Shown piece after piece: positions 49,649-58,381 of a stretch of 64,000 nt of DNA. Under the pieces are notes generated by a model. That model was not told the DNA's origin. It worked only from the letters and a program-made list of their open reading frames with translations, and made no database searches. The stretch spans positions 7,564,001 to 7,628,000 of the forward strand of contig NC_013929.1 of NCBI RefSeq assembly GCF_000091305.1. Reading direction: 5' to 3'. The translations under genes and the position numbers were made by a program. Every line of letters begins with the position of its first letter. The first letter of the stretch is position 1. The DNA comes from Streptomyces scabiei 87.22 (GTDB lineage: Bacteria; Actinomycetota; Actinomycetes; Streptomycetales; Streptomycetaceae).

Positions 49649-50560
49649 CTACGTGTCGCACTCCAACACCGTCCGGCACAGCCCGCACCGAGCCCGCACC
49701 CGCCCCCGCACCGGCACCCGAATCCGCTGATGACACGTCGGGCAGGGAAACGACACCCGCAACGCCCCCCGCCCCGACCCCCGCTCCTCCGGCGAGAACA
49801 CATACGGCACCCCCTCGTGCGGCGAGGCCGACCGCGGGTCCTCCTGCGCATGGCGCCGGTCGCGCGCGTACCGCCGTCGCCCCGCCCACCCCGCCGCCGT
49901 GAGCGGCGGCTGCCGCCCGTCCCGCAGCGCCCGCACCCGGCCCTCGGTGAACGCGGTGTACGCCTGGGCGCTGGTGAACCACACCGAAGGGTCCTCCCCG
50001 AACATCTGCGCCCGCTTGGCCAGCACGTACCCGAACTCTTCCGGCGTCAGATACCCCAGCTTCTGCGACGACGCGGCATCCTCCCGGTACGCGTCCAGCA
50101 GCAGCCACCCCGCCCCCAGATACGTCGCCGCCGTGTCCGTGAGGATCTCGTTCTCACGGGTGCCGGGGAACGACAGCCCGAGCCGGTGCAGATACACATG
50201 CATCACCTCGTGCGCGAGCGCCGCCCCGATGTCCCGCCGATGCGTCCGGAAACGGTCGTTCAGCTCGACGAAGTACTCGGGCCCCGCCGCCAGCTCCACA
50301 CTCGCCGCATGGGTCATCTCCCGGAAACCGACGACCATCCGCGCCTGCGGCAGCCGGTAGTGCCGCACCAGCTCCCGCGCCACCCGCTGCGCACCCAGAT
50401 GAAGATCGTCGCCGTCGTGGAACGCCACGTCGACCGGCGCCACACTCGTGGCGAACAGCTGGACCGTGTCGTAGGACAGACGCCTGTACAGCGCGGTGAT
50501 CGACGCCCGCACGATGTCCAGATGCGGGTAACCGTGCTCGACAGGTCCGCCGTCCGCCAC
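49649..50560 (-). CDS. HExxH metalloprotein with C-terminal zinc ribbon
   Basis: A 303-residue protein (from GTG 50560, 8 nt after a GGGGGG run; TTG 50575 is an alternative). The motif AALAHEVMHVYLHRLGLSF with a downstream ENEILTDTAATYLGAG gives HExxH plus a candidate third ligand, a gluzincin-like peptidase signature. The C-terminus FPCPTCHQRIRVP...ARCGLCRTVLEC is a four-cysteine zinc ribbon. There is no signal peptide, so it is probably cytoplasmic, somewhat like SprT-type proteins but not matching that family. A true protease activity is inference. Confidence 0.7.
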   Translation of the reverse strand: MADGGPVEHGYPHLDIVRASITALYRRLSYDTVQLFATSVAPVDVAFHDGDDLHLGAQRVARELVRHYRLPQARMVVGFREMTHAASVELAAGPEYFVELNDRFRTHRRDIGAALAHEVMHVYLHRLGLSFPGTRENEILTDTAATYLGAGWLLLDAYREDAASSQKLGYLTPEEFGYVLAKRAQMFGEDPSVWFTSAQAYTAFTEGRVRALRDGRQPPLTAAGWAGRRRYARDRRHAQEDPRSASPHEGVPYVFSPEERGSGRGALRVSFPCPTCHQRIRVPVRGRVRARCGLCRTVLECDT

Positions 50561-50649
50561 GTCCGTACCCCCCAAGACGCCTCGATACGTTCCACTCTAA
50601 GCCGGTGCCCACCCGCGCCCCCCGACCGCGCACCCGGCCACCGCGTCGT

Positions 50650-50655
50650 TAGGGT
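50650..50655 (+). promoter_or_regulatory. -10-like TAGGGT for chorismate mutase
   Basis: TAGGGT, then 7 nt, then ATG 50663; the same hexamer and spacing precede pyk. Confidence 0.45.
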
Positions 50656-50662
50656 GACGATC

Positions 50663-51097
50663 ATGACCACCAGCGACACCGACGGCGCGAACACCACGAC
50701 CACCCCGGCCGCCGAGAACGACGCGCAGATCGACGCGGACGTGCAGGCCGAACTCACCCGGCTGCGCGACAGCATCGACAACATCGACGCCGCCGTCGTC
50801 CACATGCTCGCCGAACGCTTCAAGTGCACCCAACGCGTCGGCCACCTCAAGGCCGCGCACCGACTGCCGCCCGCCGACCCCGGCCGCGAGGCCCAGCAGA
50901 TCAACCGGCTGCGCGGGCTCGCGACAAGTGCCAAGCTGGACCCGGCGTTCGCGGAGAAGCTGCTGAACTTCATCATCGCCGAGGTCATCCGCCACCACGA
51001 ACGCATCGCGGACGACGCCCTGAACGGCACCGCCGGGACCACCGGCACGACGGACACGACGGACACCACCGGCACGGCGCCGGACACGGGGGAGTGA
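50663..51097 (+). CDS. Chorismate mutase (AroQ type)
   Basis: Converts chorismate to prephenate for phenylalanine and tyrosine synthesis. In the 144-residue protein, residues ~30-120 are the AroQ helical domain: LTRLRDSIDNIDAAVVHMLAERFKCTQRVGHLKAAH with the catalytic Arg and Lys, and EAQQINRLRGLATSAKLDPAFAEKLLNFIIAEVIRHHERIA. There is no signal peptide, so this is the cytoplasmic short mutase. The C-terminal ~25 residues are a Thr/Gly/Asp repeat tail (TTGTTDTTDTTGT) and the N-terminus is Thr-rich too. It stands alone. Confidence 0.92.
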   Translation: MTTSDTDGANTTTTPAAENDAQIDADVQAELTRLRDSIDNIDAAVVHMLAERFKCTQRVGHLKAAHRLPPADPGREAQQINRLRGLATSAKLDPAFAEKLLNFIIAEVIRHHERIADDALNGTAGTTGTTDTTDTTGTAPDTGE

Positions 51098-51168
51098 CAT
51101 ACGGCCCGCCGACGGGCATCCTGCGTGCACACTCCTTGTCAGGGAACGACTACACGCGGTGAGAGGTC

Positions 51169-51690
51169 ATGCCGTCCGAAGCCACGATCCTCATCGTCGA
51201 CGACCATGAGGACACGCTGTACGCCCTGGAGAGCGCCCTGGCCCCGCTGGGCCACCGGCTCACGCGCGCCACCAGCGGCGACGCGGCACTGAAGGAAGTC
51301 CTCCGCGGCCAGGTCGGCCTGCTCCTCCTGGACGTCCGCATGCCCGGCGTCAGCGGCCTCGACGTCGTCCGCTACATGCGCGGCGTGGAACAGACCCAGC
51401 ACATCCCCGTCATCCTCCTCACCGGCTTCGGCCCCGACGCCGAACTCACCGCCGCCGCCTTCCGCCTCGGCGTCGCCGACCTCGTCATGAAACCCGTCGA
51501 CCCCTGGGCCCTGCGGACCAAGGTCCGCTACCTCTACGACGCCCACGCCCGCTCCGACACCCTCGCACGCGAGGTCCGCGACCTCCGCGCCCGCCTCAAG
51601 GAACACGAGAACCTCCAGGCAGCCGACGCCGACCACCGCGAACGGGGGCGCGTCCCCGCCCAGCACGACGGCGCGAACGACCGGGCATAG
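51169..51690 (+). CDS. Stand-alone response regulator receiver protein
   Basis: A 173-residue protein with one receiver domain: ILIVDDHEDTLYALESAL (acidic pair), the phosphorylation site in LLLLDVRMPGVSGLDVVRYM (Asp near residue 53), VILLTGFG (Thr) and VMKPVDPWALRTKV (Lys). After it come only ~45 residues of coiled-coil-like charged helix (TLAREVRDLRARLKEHENLQ), without DNA-binding or enzymatic output. No histidine kinase is nearby. It may dimerise through the coiled coil or pass phosphate on. GAGAGG precedes ATG 51169. Confidence 0.85.
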   Translation: MPSEATILIVDDHEDTLYALESALAPLGHRLTRATSGDAALKEVLRGQVGLLLLDVRMPGVSGLDVVRYMRGVEQTQHIPVILLTGFGPDAELTAAAFRLGVADLVMKPVDPWALRTKVRYLYDAHARSDTLAREVRDLRARLKEHENLQAADADHRERGRVPAQHDGANDRA

Positions 51691-51789
51691 GCCGCATACG
51701 GCCGGACACGCGGCGCACGCGACCGGACATAGGTCGCGTACCAGGCCCGCCCCTGTCCTGCGCCAGGGCCATCAGGCAGCATGTCCCTC

Positions 51790-54285
51790 ATGTCCGTACT
51801 GACGCGCGACGAAGCGCAAGCCCGTGCTCGGCTCCTCGACGTCCACCGCTACGAGATCGCACTCGACCTCACGCGCGGCGACGAGACCTTCGACTCCCGT
51901 ACCGTCATCCACTTCACCGTACGGGGGAAGAAAAAGGCCGCGGACACCTTCGTCGAGCTGAAGCCCGCCGAACTGCGCTCGGTCACCCTCGACGGAGAAC
52001 CCCTCGACCCCGGGACCCTCGACGGCAACCGCCTCACCCTCAAGGGCCTCACCCCGGGCGACCACGAACTCCGCGTCGACGCCGCCATGCGCTACTCCCG
52101 CACCGGCGAGGGCATGCACCGCTTCACCGACCCCACCGACAACGAGACCTACGTCTACACCCAGCTCTTCATGGACGACGTCCAACGCGTCTTCGCCGCC
52201 TTCGACCAGCCCGACCTCAAGGCCGCCTTCGACCTCACCGTCACCGCCCCCGACGGCTGGACCGTCCTCGCCAACGGCATCACCGAACGACAGCACGACG
52301 GCACCTGGCAGGCCGCCACCACCCCGCCGATCTCCACCTACCTCGTCGCCGTCGCCGCCGGACCCTGGCACTCCGTACGCACCGAACACCGCGGCCTGCC
52401 CTTCGGCATCCACTGCCGCCGCTCGCTCGCCCCCCACCTCGACACCGACGCCGACGAACTCCTCGACATCACCCGCGCCCTCTTCGACCGCTACCACGCC
52501 AAGTTCGAGGAGCCGTACCCCTTCGACTCCTACGACCAGGCCTTCGTACCCGAGTTCAACGCCGGCGCCATGGAGAACCCCGGCCTCGTCACCTTCCGCG
52601 ACGAGTTCGTCTACCGCTCCGCCGTCACCGACACCGAACGCCAGACCCGCGCCATGGTCATCGCCCACGAGATGGCCCACATGTGGTTCGGCGACCTCGT
52701 CACCCTCCGGTGGTGGGACGACATCTGGCTCAACGAGTCCTTCGCCGAGTACATGGGCTACCAGACCCTCACCGAGGCCAGCCGCTTCACGAACACCTGG
52801 GTCGACTTCGGCGTCGCCCGCAAGGCCTGGGGCTACGACGCCGACCAGCGCCCCTCCACCCACCCCGTCGCCCCCGAGAACGTCGACGACACCGCCGCCG
52901 CCCTCCTCAACTTCGACGGCATCTCCTACGCCAAGGGCGCCTCCGCCCTGCGCCAACTCGTCGCCTGGCTCGGCGAGAAGGACTTCCTCGCCGGCATCAA
53001 CGCCCACTTCACCCGCCACCGCTTCGGCAACGCCACCCTCGCCGACTTCATCGACAACCTCGCCGGCGCCACCGAACGCGACGTCCACGCCTGGGCCGAC
53101 GCCTGGCTGCGCACCACCGGCGTCGACACCCTCACCCCGAAGATCACCCGCGCCGCCGACGGCACCCACACCCTCACCGTCGACCGCACCGGCAGCCGCC
53201 CCCACCACATCACCGTCGGCGTCTACGACCGGGACCCCGGCGACGACCACGGCCACCTCACCCTCCGCGACCGCGTCGAACTCGACCTCCCCCAGGCCGC
53301 CGAGCAGCCCATCGGCAAGCGCCCCGCACTCCTCCTCCTCAACGACGGCGACCTCACCTACGCCAAGATCCGCTTCGACACCGAATCCGCCGCCGCCGTC
53401 ACCGCCCACCTCAGCGGCCTCCCCGACCCGCTCACCCGCGCCGTCGTCTGGAACGCCCTGCGCGACGCCGTACGCGACGCCGAACTCCCGGCCGCCGCCT
53501 ACCTGGAGGCCGCCCGCACCCACCTCCCCCACGAGAGCGACCTCGCCATCGTCCAGGGCGTCCTCTCGTTCGCCACCACCCAGGTCGCCGACCGCTACCT
53601 CACCCCCGAACAGCGCCCCGCCGGCCTCGCCACCCTCGGCTCCCTGTGCCGCGACCTCATCCGCCGCACCGAGGACGGCGACAACCCCGGCCTGCGCCTC
53701 ACCGCCGTACGCCACTTCATCGACGTCGCCGCCCACCCCGAGACCATCGCCGCCTGGCTCGCCGACGGCACCGTCCCCGGCGGCCCCGAACTCGACCCCG
53801 AACTGCGCTGGCGCGTCCTCGGCCGGCTCGCCGTCCTCGGCGCCGTCGACACCGCCACCGTCGACGAGGAACTGGAACGCGACCCCAGCGCCAGCGGCCG
53901 CGAGGGCGCCGCCCGCTGCCGGGCCGCACTGCCCGAACCCGAGGCCAAACAGGCCGCCTGGGAGGCCATGTTCACCACCGACGACCTCTCCAACTACCTG
54001 TTCACCGCCACCGCCCAGGGCTTCTGGCAACCCGAACAGGCCGCACTCCTCACCGAGTACGTCGAGCGGTACTGGGCCGACGCGGTGACCCTGGCCGCCC
54101 GGCGCGGACCGGCGATCGCGGAAGCCGCCGGACGCTGGGCGTTCCCGGTGTACGCGGTCGACCCGGAGACACTGGGGCTGGGGGAGCGGTGCCTCCAGGA
54201 CGACGAGCTGATTCCGGCGCTGCGCCGCAAGCTGGTGGACCAGCTGGACGACCTCGCGCGTGCGCTGCGGGTGCGGGAGGCGTAG
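51790..54285 (+). CDS. pepN: Aminopeptidase N (M1 family)
   Basis: An ~831-residue zinc aminopeptidase. It has the N-terminal saddle domain, the exopeptidase motif VPEFNAGAMENPGLVTF near residue 260, and the zinc site VIAHEMAHMWFGDLVTLRW with DDIWLNESFAEY (HExxH-x18-E) near residue 290. The C-terminal ERAP1-like helical domain fills the rest. It releases N-terminal amino acids from peptides in the cytoplasm; no signal sequence. ATG 51790 gives MSVLTRDEAQARARLL; an in-frame ATG at 51781 adds three residues and cannot be excluded. Confidence 0.94.
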   Translation: MSVLTRDEAQARARLLDVHRYEIALDLTRGDETFDSRTVIHFTVRGKKKAADTFVELKPAELRSVTLDGEPLDPGTLDGNRLTLKGLTPGDHELRVDAAMRYSRTGEGMHRFTDPTDNETYVYTQLFMDDVQRVFAAFDQPDLKAAFDLTVTAPDGWTVLANGITERQHDGTWQAATTPPISTYLVAVAAGPWHSVRTEHRGLPFGIHCRRSLAPHLDTDADELLDITRALFDRYHAKFEEPYPFDSYDQAFVPEFNAGAMENPGLVTFRDEFVYRSAVTDTERQTRAMVIAHEMAHMWFGDLVTLRWWDDIWLNESFAEYMGYQTLTEASRFTNTWVDFGVARKAWGYDADQRPSTHPVAPENVDDTAAALLNFDGISYAKGASALRQLVAWLGEKDFLAGINAHFTRHRFGNATLADFIDNLAGATERDVHAWADAWLRTTGVDTLTPKITRAADGTHTLTVDRTGSRPHHITVGVYDRDPGDDHGHLTLRDRVELDLPQAAEQPIGKRPALLLLNDGDLTYAKIRFDTESAAAVTAHLSGLPDPLTRAVVWNALRDAVRDAELPAAAYLEAARTHLPHESDLAIVQGVLSFATTQVADRYLTPEQRPAGLATLGSLCRDLIRRTEDGDNPGLRLTAVRHFIDVAAHPETIAAWLADGTVPGGPELDPELRWRVLGRLAVLGAVDTATVDEELERDPSASGREGAARCRAALPEPEAKQAAWEAMFTTDDLSNYLFTATAQGFWQPEQAALLTEYVERYWADAVTLAARRGPAIAEAAGRWAFPVYAVDPETLGLGERCLQDDELIPALRRKLVDQLDDLARALRVREA

Positions 54286-54389
54286 GGCCGTTCACCGAGA
54301 TCCGCCGCGAGGGCTCGGGGCTTCTGCGGGCTCGAGGTCGTGCGTGGCCGGTCGCGCCCCGCGGCGGAGCCGCATATCGATACGGCCCC

Positions 54390-54407
54390 GCGCCCCTTTC
54401 GGGGCGC
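54390..54407 (+). terminator. Terminator hairpin after pepN
   Basis: GCGCCCC-TTTC-GGGGCGC, a perfect 7-bp stem about 105 nt after the pepN stop. The rest of the 54286-54519 gap is less GC-rich near TACAAAATGGG and may hold the promoter of the next operon; no iron-box match was seen. Confidence 0.6.
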
Positions 54408-54519
54408 ACCGCCGTTGAAGGTGCCCTCCCGTACCCTCTTTCGGCTGTAAAGAACGGCCTTTTCGGGTCCGGCACCCGATCGGCGTACAAAATGGGATTC
54501 CCCGTGCTCGGAGGAATCC

Positions 54520-55893
54520 ATGACCGCTGCGCCCCTCGCCTCCGGACCCCAAGGTCCCGACGCGCTCCGGCCGTTGCTCGACACCGTCCTCGACGCGCTA
54601 CGAGAAGGGGCCGGAGCACGGGGCGGCCCCCTCCCCGCCGGCGGCCCGGACACGATCACGGCCCTGATGCGGGACGCACTCGGCGAACCGCTGCCCGCCG
54701 ACGGCGAACCGGACGCCCTCCACCGCCTCGTCCGAGCCCTCGCCGCCGGCACCGCCGACCCGGCCGACCCCCTGTGCGCGGCCCACCTCCACACCCCACC
54801 CCTGGCCGTCGCCGCCGCTGCCGACCTCGCCGTCTCCGTGCTCAACCCGTCCCTCGACTCCTGGGACCAGGCCCCCGCCGCCTCCGCCCTCGAAGCCCTG
54901 GTCACCCGGGCACTCGCCGCCGAGACCGGCGCCGCCGACGCGCTGGTCACCACCGGGGGCACCGAATCCAACCAACTCGCCCTCCTCCTCGCCCGCGAGG
55001 CGCACCCGGGCGTCCGGCTCGTCTGCGGGGCCAACGCCCACCACTCCCTCGTCCGCGCCGCCTGGCTGCTGGGCCTGCCCGACCCCGTCGTCATCCCGAC
55101 CCCCGCCGGCACCCTCGACCCCACCGCCCTGGACGACGCCCTCACCCACCTCCAGGGCCCCCTCCTCGTCGCCGCCACCGCCGGCACCACCGACGCCGGA
55201 CTCATCGACCCCCTGCCCGCCCTCGCCGACCTGTGCCGCAACCACCGAGCCCGGCTGCACATCGACGCCGCCTACGGCGGAGGACTCCTGTTCAGCGACC
55301 GGCACCGGCCCCGGCTCGACGGCCTCACCCACGCCCACACCATCACCCTGGACCTGCACAAACTCGGCTGGCAGCCCGTCGCCGCCGGACTCCTCGCCGT
55401 ACGCGACACCACGGACCTCACCGCACTGGACCAGCACGCCGACTACCTCAACGCCGACGACGACACCGAAGCCGGCCTGCCCGACCTCCTCGGCCGCTCG
55501 CTGCGCACCACCAGACGGCCCGACATCCTCAAGACCGCCGTCACCCTCAAAACCCTGGGACGCAGCGGACTCGGCAGACTCGTCGACCACGTCTGCGCCC
55601 TCGCCCAGGAGTTCGCCGCCACCGTCGAAGCGCACCCCGGCTTCGAGCTCTACGACCGGCCCACCATCAGCACGGTCCTCTTCCGGCCCACCGGAGCCAC
55701 CGACACCACCGTGGCAGCCGTCCGCCGCCGACTCCTCCACGACGGCCGGGCCGTCATCGGCCGCGCCGCACTCGACGGCCGGCTCTGGCTCAAGGCCACC
55801 CTGCTCAACCCCCACACCCGGCCGGACGACCTCGCCACCCTGCTGAAACTCGTAGACCTCGCCACAGCCGCCGAAGGACACACCCCCGCATGA
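54520..55893 (+). CDS. PLP-dependent decarboxylase, DesA/DABA-decarboxylase-like
   Basis: A 457-residue group II PLP decarboxylase: NPSLDSWDQAPAASALEALV, LVTTGGTESNQLALLLARE, CGANAHHSLVRAAWLLGL (His stacking on PLP), LHIDAAYGGGLLF (Asp) and the Schiff-base lysine in TITLDLHKLGWQPVAAGLL. Together with the N-hydroxylase that overlaps it by 4 nt, it looks like a siderophore pathway pair; in desferrioxamine synthesis DesA decarboxylates lysine to cadaverine. The substrate could also be ornithine or 2,4-diaminobutyrate. AGGAGG-like CGGAGGAAT precedes ATG 54520. Confidence 0.84.
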   Translation: MTAAPLASGPQGPDALRPLLDTVLDALREGAGARGGPLPAGGPDTITALMRDALGEPLPADGEPDALHRLVRALAAGTADPADPLCAAHLHTPPLAVAAAADLAVSVLNPSLDSWDQAPAASALEALVTRALAAETGAADALVTTGGTESNQLALLLAREAHPGVRLVCGANAHHSLVRAAWLLGLPDPVVIPTPAGTLDPTALDDALTHLQGPLLVAATAGTTDAGLIDPLPALADLCRNHRARLHIDAAYGGGLLFSDRHRPRLDGLTHAHTITLDLHKLGWQPVAAGLLAVRDTTDLTALDQHADYLNADDDTEAGLPDLLGRSLRTTRRPDILKTAVTLKTLGRSGLGRLVDHVCALAQEFAATVEAHPGFELYDRPTISTVLFRPTGATDTTVAAVRRRLLHDGRAVIGRAALDGRLWLKATLLNPHTRPDDLATLLKLVDLATAAEGHTPA

Positions 55894-57326
55894 GCCCGAC
55901 CCCCGCACACGACCAGCCCGACCCCGAAGCCCCCCGCGACCTCGTCGGCATCGGCATCGGCCCCGCCAACCTCTCCCTCGCCGCCCTCGCCCAGCCCCTC
56001 ACCGCACTCGACGCCGTCTTCTACGAACAGCGCCCCGGCTTCGACTGGCACCCCGGACTGCTCATCGAGGGCGCCACCCTCCAGGTCCCCTTCCTGGCCG
56101 ACCTGGTCACCCTCGCCGACCCCACGAGCCCCTGGTCGTTCCTCAACTACCTCAGAACCCGCGACCGGCTCTTCCCCTTCTACTTCGCCGAACGCTTCCA
56201 CATCCAGCGCGCCGAATACGACGCCTACTGCCGCTGGGTCGCCGAGAACCTGCCCGGACTCCGCTTCGGCCACCAGGTCGACTCGGTGCGCTGGAACCCC
56301 GAACGCGACCTCTTCGAGGTCGACCACACCCGCCTCGGCGGCGACGGACGGACCGAGGAACTCGGCCGCACCTACGCACGCAACATCGTGCTCGGCGTCG
56401 GCACCGAACCCCACGTCCCCGAACCCCTCAAACCCCTCGTCGAAGCAGCCGGCGTCCCCGTCGTCCACGCCGCCGACTACCTCGACGAACGCGACCGCCT
56501 CCTCGCCGCCGGACACATCACCGTCATCGGCGCGGGACAGTCCGGAGCCGAGGTCTTCCTCGACCTGCTCCGCCACCGGCCCCCCGGCCGGGAACGACTC
56601 CACTGGCTGGGCCGCACCGAGGCGTTCGCCCCCATGGAGTACTCGAAACTCGGCCTCGAACACTTCACACCCGACTACACCCGCTACTTCCACGCCCTCA
56701 CCGAACCCACCCGGGACCGGCTCGTCGCCGCCCAGTGGCAGCTCCACAAGGGCATCGGCACCGACACCATCGCCGCCATCCACGACGAGCTGTACCGCCG
56801 CACCCTCGACGGCGGCTGGCCCGACACCGTCCTCACCCCCGGCGTCCACGTCCGCACCGCCGGCCGACTCGCCACCACCAGAGTCGAACTCCACCTCGAA
56901 CACAGCGAACAGGGCACCCGCTCCCGCCTCACCACCGACGCCGTCGTCCTCGCCACCGGCTACCGCGAACGCCCCCTCGACCGCGTCCTCGCCGGCCTCG
57001 ACCCCTACATGCGGCGCGACCACCGCGAACGATGCCGCGTCGACGAGAACTTCCGGATGATCCTCGACCCCTCCGTCACCGCCGCGGACCGCCACGTCTA
57101 CGTCCAGAACGCCGAACTGCACACCCATGGCGTCGGCGCCCCCGACCTCGGCCTCGCCGCCTGGCGCAGCGCCACCATCCTCAACACCCTCACCGGCAAG
57201 GACCCCTACCCCCTGCCCGGCCGCACCGCCTTCACCACCTTCGGCCTCGAACCCCGACCCCGGATCCCGGCCGCCCGGCAGGCCACCACCCCCACCCCAC
57301 TGACCCCCCTCGTCGACGTGCGCTGA
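55890..57326 (+). CDS. Lysine/ornithine-type N-monooxygenase (SidA/IucD/PvdA family)
   Basis: A 478-residue flavin N-hydroxylase: LVGIGIGPANLSLAALAQPL (FAD, GxGxxN), FDWHPGLLIEGATLQVPFLADLVTLADPTSPWSF, FHIQRAEYDAYCRW, the NADPH motif ITVIGAGQSGAEVFLDLL, and VVLATGYRERPLDRVL (ATGY). Such enzymes hydroxylate a primary amine, e.g. cadaverine in DesB. The conserved partners needed to complete a hydroxamate siderophore (acyltransferase DesC and NIS synthetase DesD) do not follow; instead ~110 bp of spacer and an IS element follow. The C-terminal ~40 residues are Pro/Thr-rich. Confidence 0.86.
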   Translation: MSPTPAHDQPDPEAPRDLVGIGIGPANLSLAALAQPLTALDAVFYEQRPGFDWHPGLLIEGATLQVPFLADLVTLADPTSPWSFLNYLRTRDRLFPFYFAERFHIQRAEYDAYCRWVAENLPGLRFGHQVDSVRWNPERDLFEVDHTRLGGDGRTEELGRTYARNIVLGVGTEPHVPEPLKPLVEAAGVPVVHAADYLDERDRLLAAGHITVIGAGQSGAEVFLDLLRHRPPGRERLHWLGRTEAFAPMEYSKLGLEHFTPDYTRYFHALTEPTRDRLVAAQWQLHKGIGTDTIAAIHDELYRRTLDGGWPDTVLTPGVHVRTAGRLATTRVELHLEHSEQGTRSRLTTDAVVLATGYRERPLDRVLAGLDPYMRRDHRERCRVDENFRMILDPSVTAADRHVYVQNAELHTHGVGAPDLGLAAWRSATILNTLTGKDPYPLPGRTAFTTFGLEPRPRIPAARQATTPTPLTPLVDVR

Positions 57327-57453
57327 CCCACAACGCGACATCGCCGCCGCCGTGGCCGTCACGAACCCGGACGCGACCCCGCATCCGTATCCGCGACGAC
57401 CCCGACAGCGGCGACGACACCCCCACCCGACCCGCGTCCTAGGGTGCGTTTCA

Positions 57454-57485
57454 GAAGTGGATCTTGATGTGTCAAGATCCACTTC
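57454..57485 (+). promoter_or_regulatory. 14-bp hairpin immediately before the transposase start
   Basis: GAAGTGGATCTTGA and TCAAGATCCACTTC pair perfectly around a TGTG loop; the GTG start codon begins at the next base. Transcripts entering from outside would fold this and hide the start region, a known way for IS elements to limit transposase. Confidence 0.6.
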
Positions 57486-58360
57486 GTGGGACGGCATGAT
57501 CTGACGAATGCACAATGGGCGAAGCTGGAGCCCTTGCTCCCGGCCGGCAAGAAGCCCGGACGGCCACCGGTGCACACCAAGCGGCAGTTGATAGACGGCA
57601 TACGCTGGCGCACCCGCGCCGGTGCTCCGTGGCGGGACGTGCCCGAGCGGTATGGCCCGTGGGAGACGGTCTACGGTCTGTTCCGGCGCTGGCAGCGGGA
57701 CGGCACCTGGCACCGCATCTTCGAGCAGCTGCAGGCCCGGGCCGACGCCGAGGGGCTGATCACCTGGGACGTCTCGGTGGACTCCACCATCGCCCGCGCC
57801 CACCAGCATGCGGCCGGTGCCCGCAAAAAGGGGATCTGCAGATCGAGCCGCCAGGTGGCGTGTTCATCGAGCCCGATGACCACGGGCTCGGACGATCCCG
57901 GGGTGGGCTGACCACCAAGCTGCACCTGGCGGTCGAGCAGGCCCAGAAGCCGATGGCGCTGGTCATCACGGCTGGACAGCGTGGTGACTCGCCGCAGTTC
58001 CAGGTGGTCCTGGGCCGTATCCGGGTGCCCCGGCTCGGGCAGGGCCGCCCGCGCACCCGGCCGGACAAGGTGCGTGCCGACAAGGCGTACGGCTCCCGCG
58101 CGAACCGCGACTACCTGCGCAAACGTGGCATCCGCTGCACGATCCCGGAGAAGCGCGACCAGATTGCCAACCGCAAGAAACGCGGTTCCCACGGCGGCCG
58201 CCCGCCCAAGTTCGACAAGGACGACTACAAGCAGCGCCACGCAGTGGAGTGCGGAATCAATCGCCTGAAACGGCACCGTGCGGTCGCCACGAGATACGAC
58301 AAGCTCGCCGTCCGCTACGAAGCGACGGTGCTGGTCGCAGCCATCAACGAGTGGCTATGA
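57486..58360 (+). CDS. IS5-family transposase, two frames joined by -1 frameshift
   Basis: Frame A (57486-57911) gives the N-terminal DNA-binding part HDLTNAQWAKLEPLLPAGKK, GIRWRTRAGAPWRDVPERYG and the first catalytic Asp in TWDVSVDSTIARAHQH. Frame B, ending at 58360, gives GGLTTKLHLAVE, the second Asp in VRADKAYGS and the Glu region VECGINRLKRHRAVATRYDKLA. The slippery heptamer C-AAA-AAG at 57824-57830 allows a -1 shift (ARKK then GDLQIEPPGG), producing a ~291-residue DDE transposase. Left alone, frame A stops at 57911. It is typical of IS427-like members of the family. Confidence 0.88.
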
Positions 58361-58381
58361 CCAGCACTTTCAAAACGCACC

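Larger units (their letters stand above)
57443..58381 (+). mobile_element. IS5-family insertion sequence (939 bp)
   Basis: The ends are imperfect inverted repeats: left GGTGCGTTTCAGAAGTG, right (complemented) GGTGCGTTTTGAAAGTG, 14 of 17 matching. CTAG flanks both sides (57439-57442 and 58382-58385), the probable target duplication (TA with one-base-longer ends is equivalent). It encodes one transposase in two overlapping frames and a 14-bp hairpin before the start codon. The element appears intact. Confidence 0.9.

Noticed and set aside
52683..55889. A continuous open frame spanning pepN and the decarboxylase upstream of the N-hydroxylase
   Set aside because: It is out-of-frame shadow sequence (Arg/Pro/His-rich) over two recognised genes; only its last part, from ATG 55890, is a real gene.
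57327..57442. IS insertion as the cause of loss of desC/desD
   Set aside because: The IS lies about 110 bp after the N-hydroxylase stop and exactly at the end of the convergent nucleotidase gene, so it did not interrupt the siderophore-type operon; removing it joins the two flanking genes directly.
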